From Micromonospora chokoriensis (GTDB taxonomy: Bacteria; Actinomycetota; Actinomycetes; Mycobacteriales; Micromonosporaceae): a DNA stretch of 64,000 nucleotides. A model generated the notes under the pieces. It did no database searches. It was given only the letters and a program-made list of their open reading frames with translations, and was not told where the DNA came from. This document shows, piece by piece, positions 19,548 through 28,293 of the stretch (its first letter is position 1; each line of letters starts with the position of its first letter). The DNA is taken from positions 1-64,000 of the forward strand of contig NZ_JOAN01000024.1 in the NCBI RefSeq assembly GCF_000718555.1, given 5' to 3'. The position numbers were made by a program, and so were the translations under genes.

Positions 19548-20963
19548 ATGAACAGGCGTGACATCCTGCGGCGCAGCGCCGCTGCCGGCCTGCTGGCCAC
19601 CCCCGCCGCCGGGCTGCTGTCCGGCTGCGCCACCGCCGGTGGCGGTGACAAGAACGATGCCGACACCTACCGGGGCACCAAGAGCGCCCAGAACCCGCTC
19701 GGCGTGCAGGAGGACGCCCCCCTCGAAGTGGTGATCTTCGGCGGCGGGTTCGGCGAGGAGTACGCCAAGGCCCACGAGGCCATGTACACCGAGAAGTACC
19801 CGAAGGCGAAGATCAAGCACTCCTCCACCCAGGAGATCAGCAAGACCCTCCAGCCGCGCTTCGTCGACGGCACCCCGCCGGACGTGGTCAACAACTCCGG
19901 CTCCGGCCAGATCGACTTCAACGGCCTGGTCAGCCAGAACGCCGTCGCCGACCTCGGCGAGCTGCTGACCGCCCCGAGCCTCGACATCCCCGGCAAGACC
20001 GTCAAGGACACGCTGCTGCCCGGCGCGGTCGAGGTCGGCTCCTACGACGGCAAGTTCCTGGTGCTCAACTACACCTACACCGCCTACGGCATCTGGCACT
20101 CCGCCAAGCTCTTCGCCGACCGCGGCTGGTCGTACGCGAAGACCTGGGACGAGCACATCGCGCTCTGCAAGCAGATCAAGGCCGCCGGCATCGCCCCCTG
20201 GACGTACGCCGGCCTGCACCCGCGCTACATGAGCTGGCCCCTGATCGCCACCGCGATCAAGTTCGGCGGCCCGTCGGTGGCGACCGCCATCGACAACCTG
20301 GAGCCGAACGCCTGGAAGTCCGACGCGATGCGCACCGCCGCCGACGCCTGGCACCAGATCGTCAAGGACAAGTACATCCTGGAGGGCTCGCCCGGCCTGG
20401 ACCACAAGCAGTCGCAGACCGCGTGGTGCCAGGGCAAGGCCGCCTTCATCTCCTGCGGCTCCTGGCTGGAGAGCGAGCAGAAGGACGTCACCCCGGCCGG
20501 GTTCAACATGACCATCGCGCCGACGCCGAGCCTGGGCAGCGGCGACAAGTTGCCGTTCGAGGCGATCCGGGGCACCGCCGGGGAGCCGTTCATGGTGCCG
20601 GCCAAGGCCCGCAACGTCGCCGGTGGCCTGGAGTACTTCCGGACCATGCTCTCCCGCAAGGGCGCTCAGGACTTCACGAAGAAGGTCGCCAGCCTCACCG
20701 TGGTCGCCGGCGCCACCGAGGGCGTCGAGCTGCCGTACGGGTTGACCACCGTGGTCAAGGCCCTCGACGCGTCCGGCGCCAACGGCTTCAACTGGGTCTA
20801 CAACAACTTCTACCGCAAGTTGGAGCGCAACCTCGTCGACGCCGCGTGCGGCGAGTTCTTCAGCGGCCGGATCGGCCCCGCGGAGTTCCTCGAACAGTGT
20901 CAGAAGGGCGCCGACTCGATCGCCCAGGACAGCTCGATCAAGAAGTACAAGCGAGCGGCCTGA
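19548..20963 (+). CDS. ngcE: NgcE-type sugar-binding lipoprotein, copy 1
   Basis: Extracytoplasmic binding protein of an N-acetylglucosamine/diacetylchitobiose-type importer. The N-terminus MNRRDILRRSAAAG has a twin-arginine signal and the lipobox LLSGC (Cys about 27), so it is probably a Tat-exported lipoprotein. The body follows the NgcE pattern: NPLGVQEDAPLEVVIFGGG, TAYGIWHSAKLF, GIAPWTYAGLHPRYMSWPL, GKAAFISCGSWLESEQ. About 471 residues. ATG 19548 has GAGGAG 7 bases upstream; the longer frame from 19479 lacks a signal at its N-terminus. First gene of the ngcEFG operon; no ATPase gene follows. Confidence 0.88.
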   Translation: MNRRDILRRSAAAGLLATPAAGLLSGCATAGGGDKNDADTYRGTKSAQNPLGVQEDAPLEVVIFGGGFGEEYAKAHEAMYTEKYPKAKIKHSSTQEISKTLQPRFVDGTPPDVVNNSGSGQIDFNGLVSQNAVADLGELLTAPSLDIPGKTVKDTLLPGAVEVGSYDGKFLVLNYTYTAYGIWHSAKLFADRGWSYAKTWDEHIALCKQIKAAGIAPWTYAGLHPRYMSWPLIATAIKFGGPSVATAIDNLEPNAWKSDAMRTAADAWHQIVKDKYILEGSPGLDHKQSQTAWCQGKAAFISCGSWLESEQKDVTPAGFNMTIAPTPSLGSGDKLPFEAIRGTAGEPFMVPAKARNVAGGLEYFRTMLSRKGAQDFTKKVASLTVVAGATEGVELPYGLTTVVKALDASGANGFNWVYNNFYRKLERNLVDAACGEFFSGRIGPAEFLEQCQKGADSIAQDSSIKKYKRAA

Positions 20964-21029
20964 ACCGCCCGGCCGGTGGGGGAGAGATCCGCCCCCACCG
21001 GCCGTACCCCAACGGAAGAGGTCCAACTC

Positions 21030-21938
21030 GTGAAACATGGCAAGTGGCCGCTGATCGTCACGTTCCTGGTGCCGCCGGTCCTGCTGTACGTCTTCTTCGT
21101 CGTCTCGCCGTACCTCCAGGCGTTCCAGATCTCCACCACCGACTGGCTCGGCTACTCGGCCGACGCCAACCCGGTCGGCCTCGCGAACTTCAAGACCCTG
21201 TGGCACGACGACTACGTGTGGAACGCGCTGAAGAACAACGCGATCCTGCTGGGTCTGGTGCCGGTCCTGACCATCGTGCTGGGGCTCTTCTTCGCCACCA
21301 TGCTCGCCATGGGTGGGCGCAAGGGCCGCGCCGGCGTGACCGGAGTACGCGGCGGCGCGCTCTACCGCACTGTCTACTTCTTTCCGCAGGTGCTCTCCGT
21401 GGTGATCATCGCGCTGCTCTGGAAGGAGGTGTACCACCCCAACCAGGGGCTGCTCACCGCTGCCGTACACGCGGTCGGCCTACCCGCGCCGACCTGGCTC
21501 GGTGACCCGGCGACCGCCTTCTGGTGCGTGCTGGCGGTGATGGTCTGGAGCAACGTCGGCTTCTACGTGGTGCTGTTCGGCGCGGCGATGTCGGCCGTGC
21601 CGAAGGAGATCTACGAGGCGGTGCTGCTCGACGGCGCGTCCCGGTTCACCACCCTGCGCCGGGTCACCCTGCCGCTGCTCTGGGACACCGTCCAGGTCGC
21701 CTGGGTCTACCTGGCCATCTTCGCCCTGGACGGGTTCATCCTCGTGCAGTTGATGACCAACGGCGGGCCGAACTTCTCCACCGACGTGATCGGCGTACGG
21801 ATGTACGACACCGCCTTCGGCAGCGAGACCAAGTTCGGCTACGCCTCGGCGATCGGCGTGGTGATGTTCTTCCTGACCCTCTCGGTGGCGGTGCTGTCGC
21901 TGCGGGTCGGCCGGCGCGAACGGATCGAGTACTCTTGA
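21030..21938 (+). CDS. ngcF: ABC sugar permease NgcF-type, copy 1
   Basis: First membrane subunit of the importer, six transmembrane segments. The EAA loop EAVLLDGASRFTTLRRVTLP lies near residues 200-220 and contacts the ATPase. About 302 residues. GTG 21030 has GGAAGAGG upstream. An insertion MGGRKGRAGVTGVRGGALYR between helices 2 and 3 is shared in outline by the second copy. It ends at TGA 21936-21938, overlapping the TTG start of ngcG. Confidence 0.88.
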   Translation: MKHGKWPLIVTFLVPPVLLYVFFVVSPYLQAFQISTTDWLGYSADANPVGLANFKTLWHDDYVWNALKNNAILLGLVPVLTIVLGLFFATMLAMGGRKGRAGVTGVRGGALYRTVYFFPQVLSVVIIALLWKEVYHPNQGLLTAAVHAVGLPAPTWLGDPATAFWCVLAVMVWSNVGFYVVLFGAAMSAVPKEIYEAVLLDGASRFTTLRRVTLPLLWDTVQVAWVYLAIFALDGFILVQLMTNGGPNFSTDVIGVRMYDTAFGSETKFGYASAIGVVMFFLTLSVAVLSLRVGRRERIEYS

Positions 21939-22834
21939 CCACTCTGGATCAGCCCACTGCGACCGCCCCGACCCCGGTGACCAGCCGCGACCGCCCGGTG
22001 CGCCGGGAACTCGGCGTGGCCAACACCCTGTCGCACGGCTTCCTGCTGCTCTGGGGCTTGCTCACCGTCCTGCCGCTGCTCTGGATGTTCATCAGCTCGT
22101 TCAAGACCAACAGCGAGATCCTCGCCGACCCCTGGGGGCTGCCCGGCGCGCTGCACCTGGACAACTGGGCGCGGGCCTGGACCGGCGCGCACATCGGCCG
22201 GTACTTCCTCAACAGCCTGGTGGTGGTGACCGGCTCGGTCAGCCTCACCATGCTGATGGGCGCCACCGCCGCGTACGTCTTCGCCCGGTACGAGTTCCGT
22301 GGCCGCCAGGTCGTCTACTACCTGTTCGTCGGCGGCCTGATGTTCCCGGTGTTCCTCGCCCTGGTGCCGCTGTTCTTCGTGGTCCGCAACGCCGGGCTCT
22401 TCAACACCTGGCTCGGGCTGATCCTCGTGTACGCGGCCTACTCGCTGCCGTTCACGGTGTTCTTCCTGACCGCGTTCTTCCGGACCCTGCCGACCTCGGT
22501 GGCGGAGGCCGCACTCGTCGACGGCTGCGGCCACTTCCGGCTCTTCTTCCGGGTGATGCTGCCCATGGCGCGTCCGGGAATGATCAGCGTGGCGATCTTC
22601 AATTTCCTCAGCCACTGGAACCAGTTCCTGCTGCCGCAGGTCCTGTTGCAGGGCGACGAGTCCAAGTGGATGCTGGCGCAGGGGCTCTTCGCGCTCTCGG
22701 TCAGCCAGGGCTACGCCGGTGACTACGCGCGGCTCTTCGCCGGGCTGAGCATCGCGGTGCTCCCGGTACTCGCCGTCTACGTGGCGTTCCAGCGCCAGGT
22801 GCAGACCGGCCTCACCGCCGGCCAACTCAAGTAG
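21935..22834 (+). CDS. ngcG: ABC sugar permease NgcG-type, copy 1
   Basis: Second membrane subunit, six transmembrane segments, with EAA loop EAALVDGCGHFRLFFRVMLP. About 299 residues. The best start is TTG 21935, which overlaps the ngcF stop as TTGA and implies translational coupling; no ATG or GTG stands near the expected N-terminus LTTLDQPTATAP. Last gene of the operon; element B follows it and could terminate transcription. Confidence 0.85.
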   Translation: MTTLDQPTATAPTPVTSRDRPVRRELGVANTLSHGFLLLWGLLTVLPLLWMFISSFKTNSEILADPWGLPGALHLDNWARAWTGAHIGRYFLNSLVVVTGSVSLTMLMGATAAYVFARYEFRGRQVVYYLFVGGLMFPVFLALVPLFFVVRNAGLFNTWLGLILVYAAYSLPFTVFFLTAFFRTLPTSVAEAALVDGCGHFRLFFRVMLPMARPGMISVAIFNFLSHWNQFLLPQVLLQGDESKWMLAQGLFALSVSQGYAGDYARLFAGLSIAVLPVLAVYVAFQRQVQTGLTAGQLK

Positions 22835-22853
22835 CGCCCACCCCACCGCCCCG

Positions 22854-22941
22854 CCGGCCATGATCGTGCTCGATCGTTGTTGTAGTCCCCACCTCGCGGC
22901 AGGAGGCCACTACATCCTGGTTCGAGCACGATCATGACCGG
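22854..22941. repeat. Imperfect palindromic intergenic element B
   Basis: Arms 22854-22885 and 22910-22941 are complementary at 27 of 32 positions; the core is ATGATCGTGCTCGA. It lies between the converging ngcG and kinase genes. The same family is seen at 56096-56183 and, as half an element, at 44637-44662. A run of four GGCGT units (22941-22960) follows. Confidence 0.75.
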
Positions 22942-22977
22942 GCGTGGCGTGGCGTGGCGTGACGTGGCCCGGGTGGG

Positions 22978-23970
22978 TCAGGTGGTGGGGAAGAGGTGGG
23001 CGTGTAGGGCGGCCGGGTCGGTCACCTCGGGTAGGCCGCGGGCGGCGAGCCAGGCTGCGGCGGCGGCCCCGTCTCCGGCGGTACGCAGTGGCGCGTCCGG
23101 CCAGCGCCGAGCGATCTCGACCCGGACGGCGGTGGCCAGCGGGGTGTCCGCGGTGAGCAGACCGCCACCGAGCACGATCGGTGTCACTGCCCCGGTCGGG
23201 CGGATGCGGCTCATGCTCTCGGTGAGGTGCGCCGCGGCCTCGGTGATCAGCGCGGTGGCGACCGGGTCACCGTGGGTGGCGGCGTGGACGACCAGCGGCG
23301 CGAGCTGAGCCAGCTCGATGGGGGGTTGACGGGTCACCGCCTGGATGGTGGCGTCGACGGTGTCCCGGGGGCGGGCGGCGATGTCGGCGTTGCCGACCAG
23401 CTTGGTGAGGACCGTGGTGGCCAGCGCGCCTGGGGCGTGCCCGGCGTCCAGGTCGGCGAGGAGTCGGCGCACCGCTTCCCGACCGAGCCAGAAGCCCGAG
23501 CCGGCGTCGCCGAGAAGCCAGCCGTGGCCGTCGGCGATCCGGTCGAGGCGCAGCTCGTGGACCTGTGCGGTGATCGCTCCGGTGCCGGCGATGAGGATGG
23601 TGCCGTCCAGGGCTGCGGTGCCGGAGGCGTACGCGACCAGGGCGTCGCCGTGCACCTCGTACGGGCAGCGCAGGCCGGCGTCGTGCCAGGCCCGGTCGAA
23701 GGCGGCCCGCCCGGCCGGGTCGGCGAGCAGGCGGCCTGCTCCGGCGAGCCCGATGGTGCCGGCGGCCACCCGCGTCGGGTCGAGGTCGGCGAGCGCTTCG
23801 CGCAGTGCGGTCAGCAACTCGGCGGCGGCGCGTTCGGCGCCGTGACTGGTGGGGTTGCCACCGCCGGCACGGCCGGTGCCGACGCGTTGCCCGGTGAGGG
23901 TGAGGGCGGTCGCCCGGGTGGACGTACCGCCGACATCGAGACCCACCACGACGGTGTCGGACATCGGCAT
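22978..23970 (-). CDS. N-acetylglucosamine kinase-like protein (BadF/BadG/BcrA/BcrD ATPase family)
   Basis: Predicted amino-sugar kinase. The phosphate-1 loop VVVGLDVGGTSTRATALTL is near the N-terminus, with GTIGLAGAGR, ILIAGTGAITAQV, GHGWLLGDAGSGFWLGREAV and PIVLGGGLL following in the order of the BadF-type GlcNAc kinases. About 330 residues. ATG 23970 (AAGGAG four bases upstream) and ATG 23964 (ten bases) are both possible. The neighbours (two NgcEFG importers, a MurR/RpiR regulator, a SIS isomerase) fit a kinase acting on imported GlcNAc or a MurNAc-like sugar. It is transcribed away from rpiR, so both share the 200-base region 23971-24170. Confidence 0.85.
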   Translation of the reverse strand: MPMSDTVVVGLDVGGTSTRATALTLTGQRVGTGRAGGGNPTSHGAERAAAELLTALREALADLDPTRVAAGTIGLAGAGRLLADPAGRAAFDRAWHDAGLRCPYEVHGDALVAYASGTAALDGTILIAGTGAITAQVHELRLDRIADGHGWLLGDAGSGFWLGREAVRRLLADLDAGHAPGALATTVLTKLVGNADIAARPRDTVDATIQAVTRQPPIELAQLAPLVVHAATHGDPVATALITEAAAHLTESMSRIRPTGAVTPIVLGGGLLTADTPLATAVRVEIARRWPDAPLRTAGDGAAAAAWLAARGLPEVTDPAALHAHLFPTT

Positions 23971-24066
23971 GGGGCTCCTTGCGTCGAACGGCGATCTAGC
24001 TTGTTCATGCTGGTCGGCGGCGTCGTGCGGGGCAAGTTGTGGCGAGCGCGAGGGGCTGTGCGCCAG

Positions 24067-24145
24067 GTAACAGTTTGAAAACTTCTCCCACAGTCTTGAC
24101 ACAGAGGGGCCTTCAGTAAGAACTTTTACCACTAACAGTTAACAA
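24067..24145. promoter_or_regulatory. Shared kinase/rpiR regulatory region with repeated motifs
   Basis: AT-rich divergent region. TAACAGTT occurs twice (24068-24075 and 24133-24140); the second is part of AACAGTTAAC. CTTCAGTAAG (24111-24120) is the reverse complement of a motif before the first ngcE. A consensus -35 TTGACA (24096-24101) with GAACTT 18 bases downstream (24120-24125) would drive rpiR; the repeats flank and overlap this promoter. Autoregulation by the RpiR protein is inferred. Confidence 0.5.
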
Positions 24146-24170
24146 GCTTTTCGGAAAGCTGAGGCGACCC

Positions 24171-25124
24171 ATGGTTGATCACGAGGTGGACACCGCCGCG
24201 GGGACCGCGGTGGTCGACGCCGACGCGATCGATCGAAGGAGCTCAGCCTCCGACGGGGTGCTGGCCCGCGTCCGCAACGGGCTCGGCGAGTTGACCGGTG
24301 CCCTGCGCCGCGTCGCCGAGCACGTGCTCAGCGACCCGGAGGCCGCCGCCCGCTCGACAATCGTCGAGTTGGCCGAGCGCAGCGGCACCTCGCCGGCGAC
24401 CATCACCCGCTTCTGCCGGGCGATGGGCTTCGAGGGGTACGCCGACCTGCGGCTGGGCATCGCCTCCGAGACTGGCCGAGCGCGCTCGGCCGGGTGGACC
24501 GTCGACATCGGACGGGAGATCCAGCCCAGCGACCCGCTCGCCCGGGTCCTCGACCAGATCATGGCCGCCGACACCCGGGCCATGCACGACACCGCCACCC
24601 TGCTCGACCTCACCGAGGTGGAGCGGGCCGCGGTGGCGATCGCCGGCGCCAACCGGGTGAACATCTTCGGCGCCAGCGGCAGCGCGCTGGTCGGCGAGGA
24701 GATGCAGTTCAGCCTCCATCGCATCGGTGTGGCGGCGTGGGCCTGGAACGACGTGCACGAGGGGTTGGCCAGCGCCGCGTTGTTGCGGACGGGGGACGTG
24801 GCGCTGGGCATCTCGCACACCGGGCAGACCCGGGAAACGATCGAGATGCTCGCCGAGGCGGGCAGCCGGGGCGCCACCACGCTCGCGCTCACCGGGTTTC
24901 CCCGCTCACCGTTGGCCGAGCTGGCCGACATCGTGCTGCTCACGGCGAGCCAGGCGACCACCTTCCGGCCGGACGCGCTCTCCGCCCGGCACCCCCAGTT
25001 GGTGGTGCTCGACCTGCTCTACATCGCCGTCGCCCAACGCACGCACGATCGCGCGCACGCGGCCTTCCGCCGGACCGCGCAGGCCGTCGATGGGCACAAG
25101 GCAGCGAAGGGAGCCCTTTCATGA
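24171..25124 (+). CDS. MurR/RpiR-family transcriptional regulator
   Basis: Regulator with an N-terminal HTH_6 domain (VELAERSGTSPATITRFCRAMGFEGYADLRLGIA, residues about 65-100 in two halves) and a C-terminal SIS sugar-phosphate-sensing domain (NIFGASGSALVGEEM ... VALGISHTGQTRETIEML ... HPQLVVLDLLYIAV). About 317 residues. It would sense a phosphorylated amino sugar and control the surrounding importer and catabolic genes. ATG 24171 has GAGG six bases upstream. Its TGA overlaps the ATG of the SIS gene (ATGA), the start of an apparent five-gene operon rpiR-SIS-ngcE-ngcF-ngcG. Confidence 0.9.
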   Translation: MVDHEVDTAAGTAVVDADAIDRRSSASDGVLARVRNGLGELTGALRRVAEHVLSDPEAAARSTIVELAERSGTSPATITRFCRAMGFEGYADLRLGIASETGRARSAGWTVDIGREIQPSDPLARVLDQIMAADTRAMHDTATLLDLTEVERAAVAIAGANRVNIFGASGSALVGEEMQFSLHRIGVAAWAWNDVHEGLASAALLRTGDVALGISHTGQTRETIEMLAEAGSRGATTLALTGFPRSPLAELADIVLLTASQATTFRPDALSARHPQLVVLDLLYIAVAQRTHDRAHAAFRRTAQAVDGHKAAKGALS

Positions 25125-25870
25125 TCAGCGCCCAGGGGTACGCGGACGCCGTCCGCCCGGTGCTCGACCGGCTACTCGACTCGGAGGCCGACGGGATCAC
25201 CCGGGCTGCCGACCTGATCGCCGACAGCCTGCGCGACGGTGGCGTGCTCCAGGCGTTCGGCGCTGGGCACTCGGAGGCGTTCGCCGCCGAGCTGGTGGCC
25301 CGGGCCGGCGGGTTGGTCCCCACCAACCGGCTCTCGGTACGGGACCTGGTGCTGCACGGTGACGCCCCGCGCGACGTGCTCGCCGACCCCAAGCTGGAAC
25401 GTGATCCCTCCATCGCCCACCAGATCTACGCGCTCGCGGCGCCCCAGCCGCGCGACGTGTTCGTGGTGGCGTCCCAATCCGGCATCAACGGCTCGGTGGT
25501 CGAGCTGGCGGCGCTGGTCACCGAGCGCGGTCACCCGTTGATCGCGGTCACGTCGGTCGAGCACACCGCACGGGTGGCGCCACGGCACCCGTCCGGGCAT
25601 CGGCTCGCCGACCTCGCCGACGTCGTGCTGGACAACGGCGCGCCGTACGGCGATGCACTGCTGCCGCTCGAGGGCGGCGGCGCGGTCTGCGCGGTCTCCT
25701 CGGTCACCACGGCGCTGCTGGCGCAGCTGCTGACCGCGGAGGTCGTGCGACGGTTCCACCAGGCCGGGGAGGTACCCCCTATCTACCTCTCCGCCAACGT
25801 CCCCGGCGGGGACGAGCACAACCTCGCCCTCGAGTCGCGGTACGCCGGGCGTCTCCGGCGTACCGCTTGA
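25121..25870 (+). CDS. SIS-domain phosphosugar-binding protein (UPF0309 type)
   Basis: About 249 residues, single SIS domain. Motifs: GGVLQAFGAGHSEAFAAEL, FVVASQSGINGSVVELAAL, HPLIAVTSVEHT and ALLPLEGGGAVCAVSSVTTA. Members of this family are placed as sugar isomerases or etherase-like enzymes acting on phosphorylated amino sugars; the SGxNxS segment would bind the phosphate. The reaction here is unknown: GlcNAc-6-P handling or a MurNAc-6-P etherase-like step are both compatible with the neighbours. The ATGA overlap couples it to rpiR. Confidence 0.85.
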   Translation: MISAQGYADAVRPVLDRLLDSEADGITRAADLIADSLRDGGVLQAFGAGHSEAFAAELVARAGGLVPTNRLSVRDLVLHGDAPRDVLADPKLERDPSIAHQIYALAAPQPRDVFVVASQSGINGSVVELAALVTERGHPLIAVTSVEHTARVAPRHPSGHRLADLADVVLDNGAPYGDALLPLEGGGAVCAVSSVTTALLAQLLTAEVVRRFHQAGEVPPIYLSANVPGGDEHNLALESRYAGRLRRTA

Positions 25871-25895
25871 CCCGACACCACAAGGAGAGTCAAAG

Positions 25896-27308
25896 ATGTC
25901 GGATTCCCCCGAGAACATCGGTGACCTGAGCCGCCGGATCCTGTTGCAGCGCGCCGCGGCGGCGGGTCTGCTCGCCGTTCCGGCCGCGGGCATGCTGAGT
26001 GCCTGTGCCGGCAGCGAGCCGACCAAGTCCGCGGACAGCGGTGCGGCGAAGAGCAAGGACAACCCGTTCGGTGTCAAGGACGGCAGCGCCGTCAAGGTGG
26101 TCGTCTTCAACGGTGGCCTGGGCGACCAGTGGGCCAAGGAAGACAAGGTCGTCTTCAACGCCAAGCACCCGAACATCACGGTCAACATGAGCTCCACCCA
26201 GAAGATCAAGACCGAAGAACAGCCGAAGATGGCGACTCAGCCGAGCGACCTGGTGATGAACTCGGGCGCCGACATGATGGACCGCAGCACGCTGATCAAT
26301 GAGGGTGCGATCGAGCCGCTCGACGACCTGCTCACCGCTCCCGCCTGGGACGGCGAGGGCACGGTGGCCGACACGCTGCTGCCGGGCACGGTCACCGACG
26401 GCACCCAGAACGGCAAGTTCTACGTCGTGAACGTGGCCTACACGGTCTGGGGTAACTGGCACAACGCCGCGCTGTTCAAGCGTGAGGGCTGGACCGCCCC
26501 GACCACCTGGGACGAGTTCTTCGCCCTGGCGCCGAAGATCAAGGCCAAGGGCATCGCGCCGTACGTGCACGATGCCGCGCACGGCTACTACCCGCGATGG
26601 GCGCTGTTCGCCAGCATCTGGAAGGCCGTCGGCAAGCAGCCGATCATCGACATCGACAACCTGAAGGACAACGCCTGGAAGGCCGACGGCATCGTCGCGG
26701 CGCTGGAGCCGTGGGAGAAGCTGGTCAAGGACAAGCTGCTGCTGCCGGGCAAGCTCGACCACACCCAGTCGCAGCAGGCGTGGCTCGACGGCAAGGCCGC
26801 CTTCATCCAGGTCGGCACCTGGCTGAAGAACGAGATGTCGGCGACCATCCCGCCGGGCTTCGAGCTGACCATGTCGGACTACTGGAGCAAGCCCGGAGAC
26901 AAGGCCCCCAAGGACGTCTACGCCTCCTCCGGCGAGGGCTTCGTGGTGCCCAGCAAGGCCCCGAACAAGGAGGCCGCGAAGGAGTTCCTGCGGGCCATCC
27001 TCTCGAAGGCCGGCTCGGCGAAGTTCGCCGAGCTGACCAAGTCGCTGGCCTCCACCAAGGGGTCCGGCGACAACGTCCAGGACACCGCGCTGAACAGCGC
27101 GAACAGTCTGGTCAAGGGCGGCAGCGGGGAGCTCATCTCGGTCAAGTTCCCGGACTTCTACGCCGACCTGGACAAGGAGAGCCAGAACCTGGCCGAGGAG
27201 CTGATGGCGGGGCGCCTCACCGCACAGCAGTTTGTCGACAAGATGCAGGCGGCCGCGGACAAGGTCGCGAAGGACTCCTCGGTCAAGAAGCAGACCCGCA
27301 CCGCCTGA
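25896..27308 (+). CDS. ngcE: NgcE-type sugar-binding lipoprotein, copy 2
   Basis: Second binding protein of the same family. The N-terminus has LSRRILLQRAAAAG (Tat-like) and lipobox MLSAC. Conserved blocks parallel copy 1: NPFGVKDGSAVKVVVFNGG, TVWGNWHNAALF, GIAPYVHDAAHGYYPRWAL, GKAAFIQVGTWLKNEM. About 470 residues. AAGGAG lies nine bases before ATG 25896. The two copies are clearly diverged, so they probably bind different amino-sugar ligands. It lies in the rpiR operon, 25 bases after the SIS gene. Confidence 0.88.
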   Translation: MSDSPENIGDLSRRILLQRAAAAGLLAVPAAGMLSACAGSEPTKSADSGAAKSKDNPFGVKDGSAVKVVVFNGGLGDQWAKEDKVVFNAKHPNITVNMSSTQKIKTEEQPKMATQPSDLVMNSGADMMDRSTLINEGAIEPLDDLLTAPAWDGEGTVADTLLPGTVTDGTQNGKFYVVNVAYTVWGNWHNAALFKREGWTAPTTWDEFFALAPKIKAKGIAPYVHDAAHGYYPRWALFASIWKAVGKQPIIDIDNLKDNAWKADGIVAALEPWEKLVKDKLLLPGKLDHTQSQQAWLDGKAAFIQVGTWLKNEMSATIPPGFELTMSDYWSKPGDKAPKDVYASSGEGFVVPSKAPNKEAAKEFLRAILSKAGSAKFAELTKSLASTKGSGDNVQDTALNSANSLVKGGSGELISVKFPDFYADLDKESQNLAEELMAGRLTAQQFVDKMQAAADKVAKDSSVKKQTRTA

Positions 27309-27339
27309 CAGGCCCGATCAGCTAGAGAAGTGAGTGACC

Positions 27340-28281
27340 ATGCGGCACGGTGTTGCGCGTTTCGTCACGGGTTTCCTGGCCTTGCCGCTTGGGCTGTACC
27401 TCTTCTATGTGGTGTGGCCCTTCGTGCAGGCGGCGGGGTACTCGCTGACCGACTGGGGTGGTTACTCGAACACCCAGAACTTCGTCGGTCTGGACAACTA
27501 CGTCCGGCTGTTGTCGGATGAGTTGATCAGGAAGGCTTTCTGGCACAACGTCTTCTTCCTGATCACCGTGCCGCTGTTCACCATCGCGCTGGCCCTGTTC
27601 CTCGCGTTCCTGCTCAATGTGGGCGGACGCGAGGACAGGGCCGGCATCCGAGGGGTGTTCGGCTCCGGCATCTACAAGATCATTTTCTTCTTCCCGCAGG
27701 TGCTGTCACTCGTGGTCATCGCCGTGATGTGGCAGCAGATCTACCGGAGCGACGGCCAGGGCCTGATCAACGGCCTGATGATCAAGATCGGTCTGGTCGA
27801 CGCGGACAACCCGATCGCCTTCACCTCCGACCCGGAGCCGTTCCTCGGCGTACCGGCGGTGTTGTGGTGGCTGCTGCTGATCGCGGTCTGGAGCGGCGCG
27901 GGTTTCTACATGGTGCTCTTCAGCGCGGCGATGCAGTCCATCCCGAAAGACATCTTCGAGGCGGCGCTCCTGGACGGGGCCAGCCGCTTCCACACCTTCT
28001 TCCGGATCACGTTGCCGCTGCTGCGGGACACCGTCTCGGTTGCCTGGGTCTACCTGGGCTTCATCGCACTGGACATGTACGCCCTGGTCTTCGTCATGAC
28101 GCCCAGCCAGGGCGGCCCGAACCACGCCAGTGAGATCTTCGCGTCGGTGCTCAACTTCACCGCGTTCCAGAAGGGCCAGTTCGGTTACGCCTGCGCGATG
28201 GGTGTCGCCTTGGCGATCTTCACGATCCTGCTCGCGGCTGCGCAGCTCAGGATCACCCGTCGTGAGCGTATCGAGTACTGA
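27340..28281 (+). CDS. ngcF: ABC sugar permease NgcF-type, copy 2
   Basis: Membrane subunit, six transmembrane segments, EAA loop EAALLDGASRFHTFFRITLP. About 313 residues. ATG 27340 is preferred over GTG 27334, because AGAGAAG (27324-27330) stands nine bases before the ATG but only three before the GTG. It has a cytoplasmic insertion NVGGREDRAGIRGVFGSGIY matching copy 1 in place. Confidence 0.88.
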   Translation: MRHGVARFVTGFLALPLGLYLFYVVWPFVQAAGYSLTDWGGYSNTQNFVGLDNYVRLLSDELIRKAFWHNVFFLITVPLFTIALALFLAFLLNVGGREDRAGIRGVFGSGIYKIIFFFPQVLSLVVIAVMWQQIYRSDGQGLINGLMIKIGLVDADNPIAFTSDPEPFLGVPAVLWWLLLIAVWSGAGFYMVLFSAAMQSIPKDIFEAALLDGASRFHTFFRITLPLLRDTVSVAWVYLGFIALDMYALVFVMTPSQGGPNHASEIFASVLNFTAFQKGQFGYACAMGVALAIFTILLAAAQLRITRRERIEY

Positions 28282-28293
28282 GGAGGCTGGACG

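Noticed and set aside
22941..22960. Four GGCGT pentamers
   Set aside because: Short simple repeat next to element B; no sign of function beyond GC-rich slippage.
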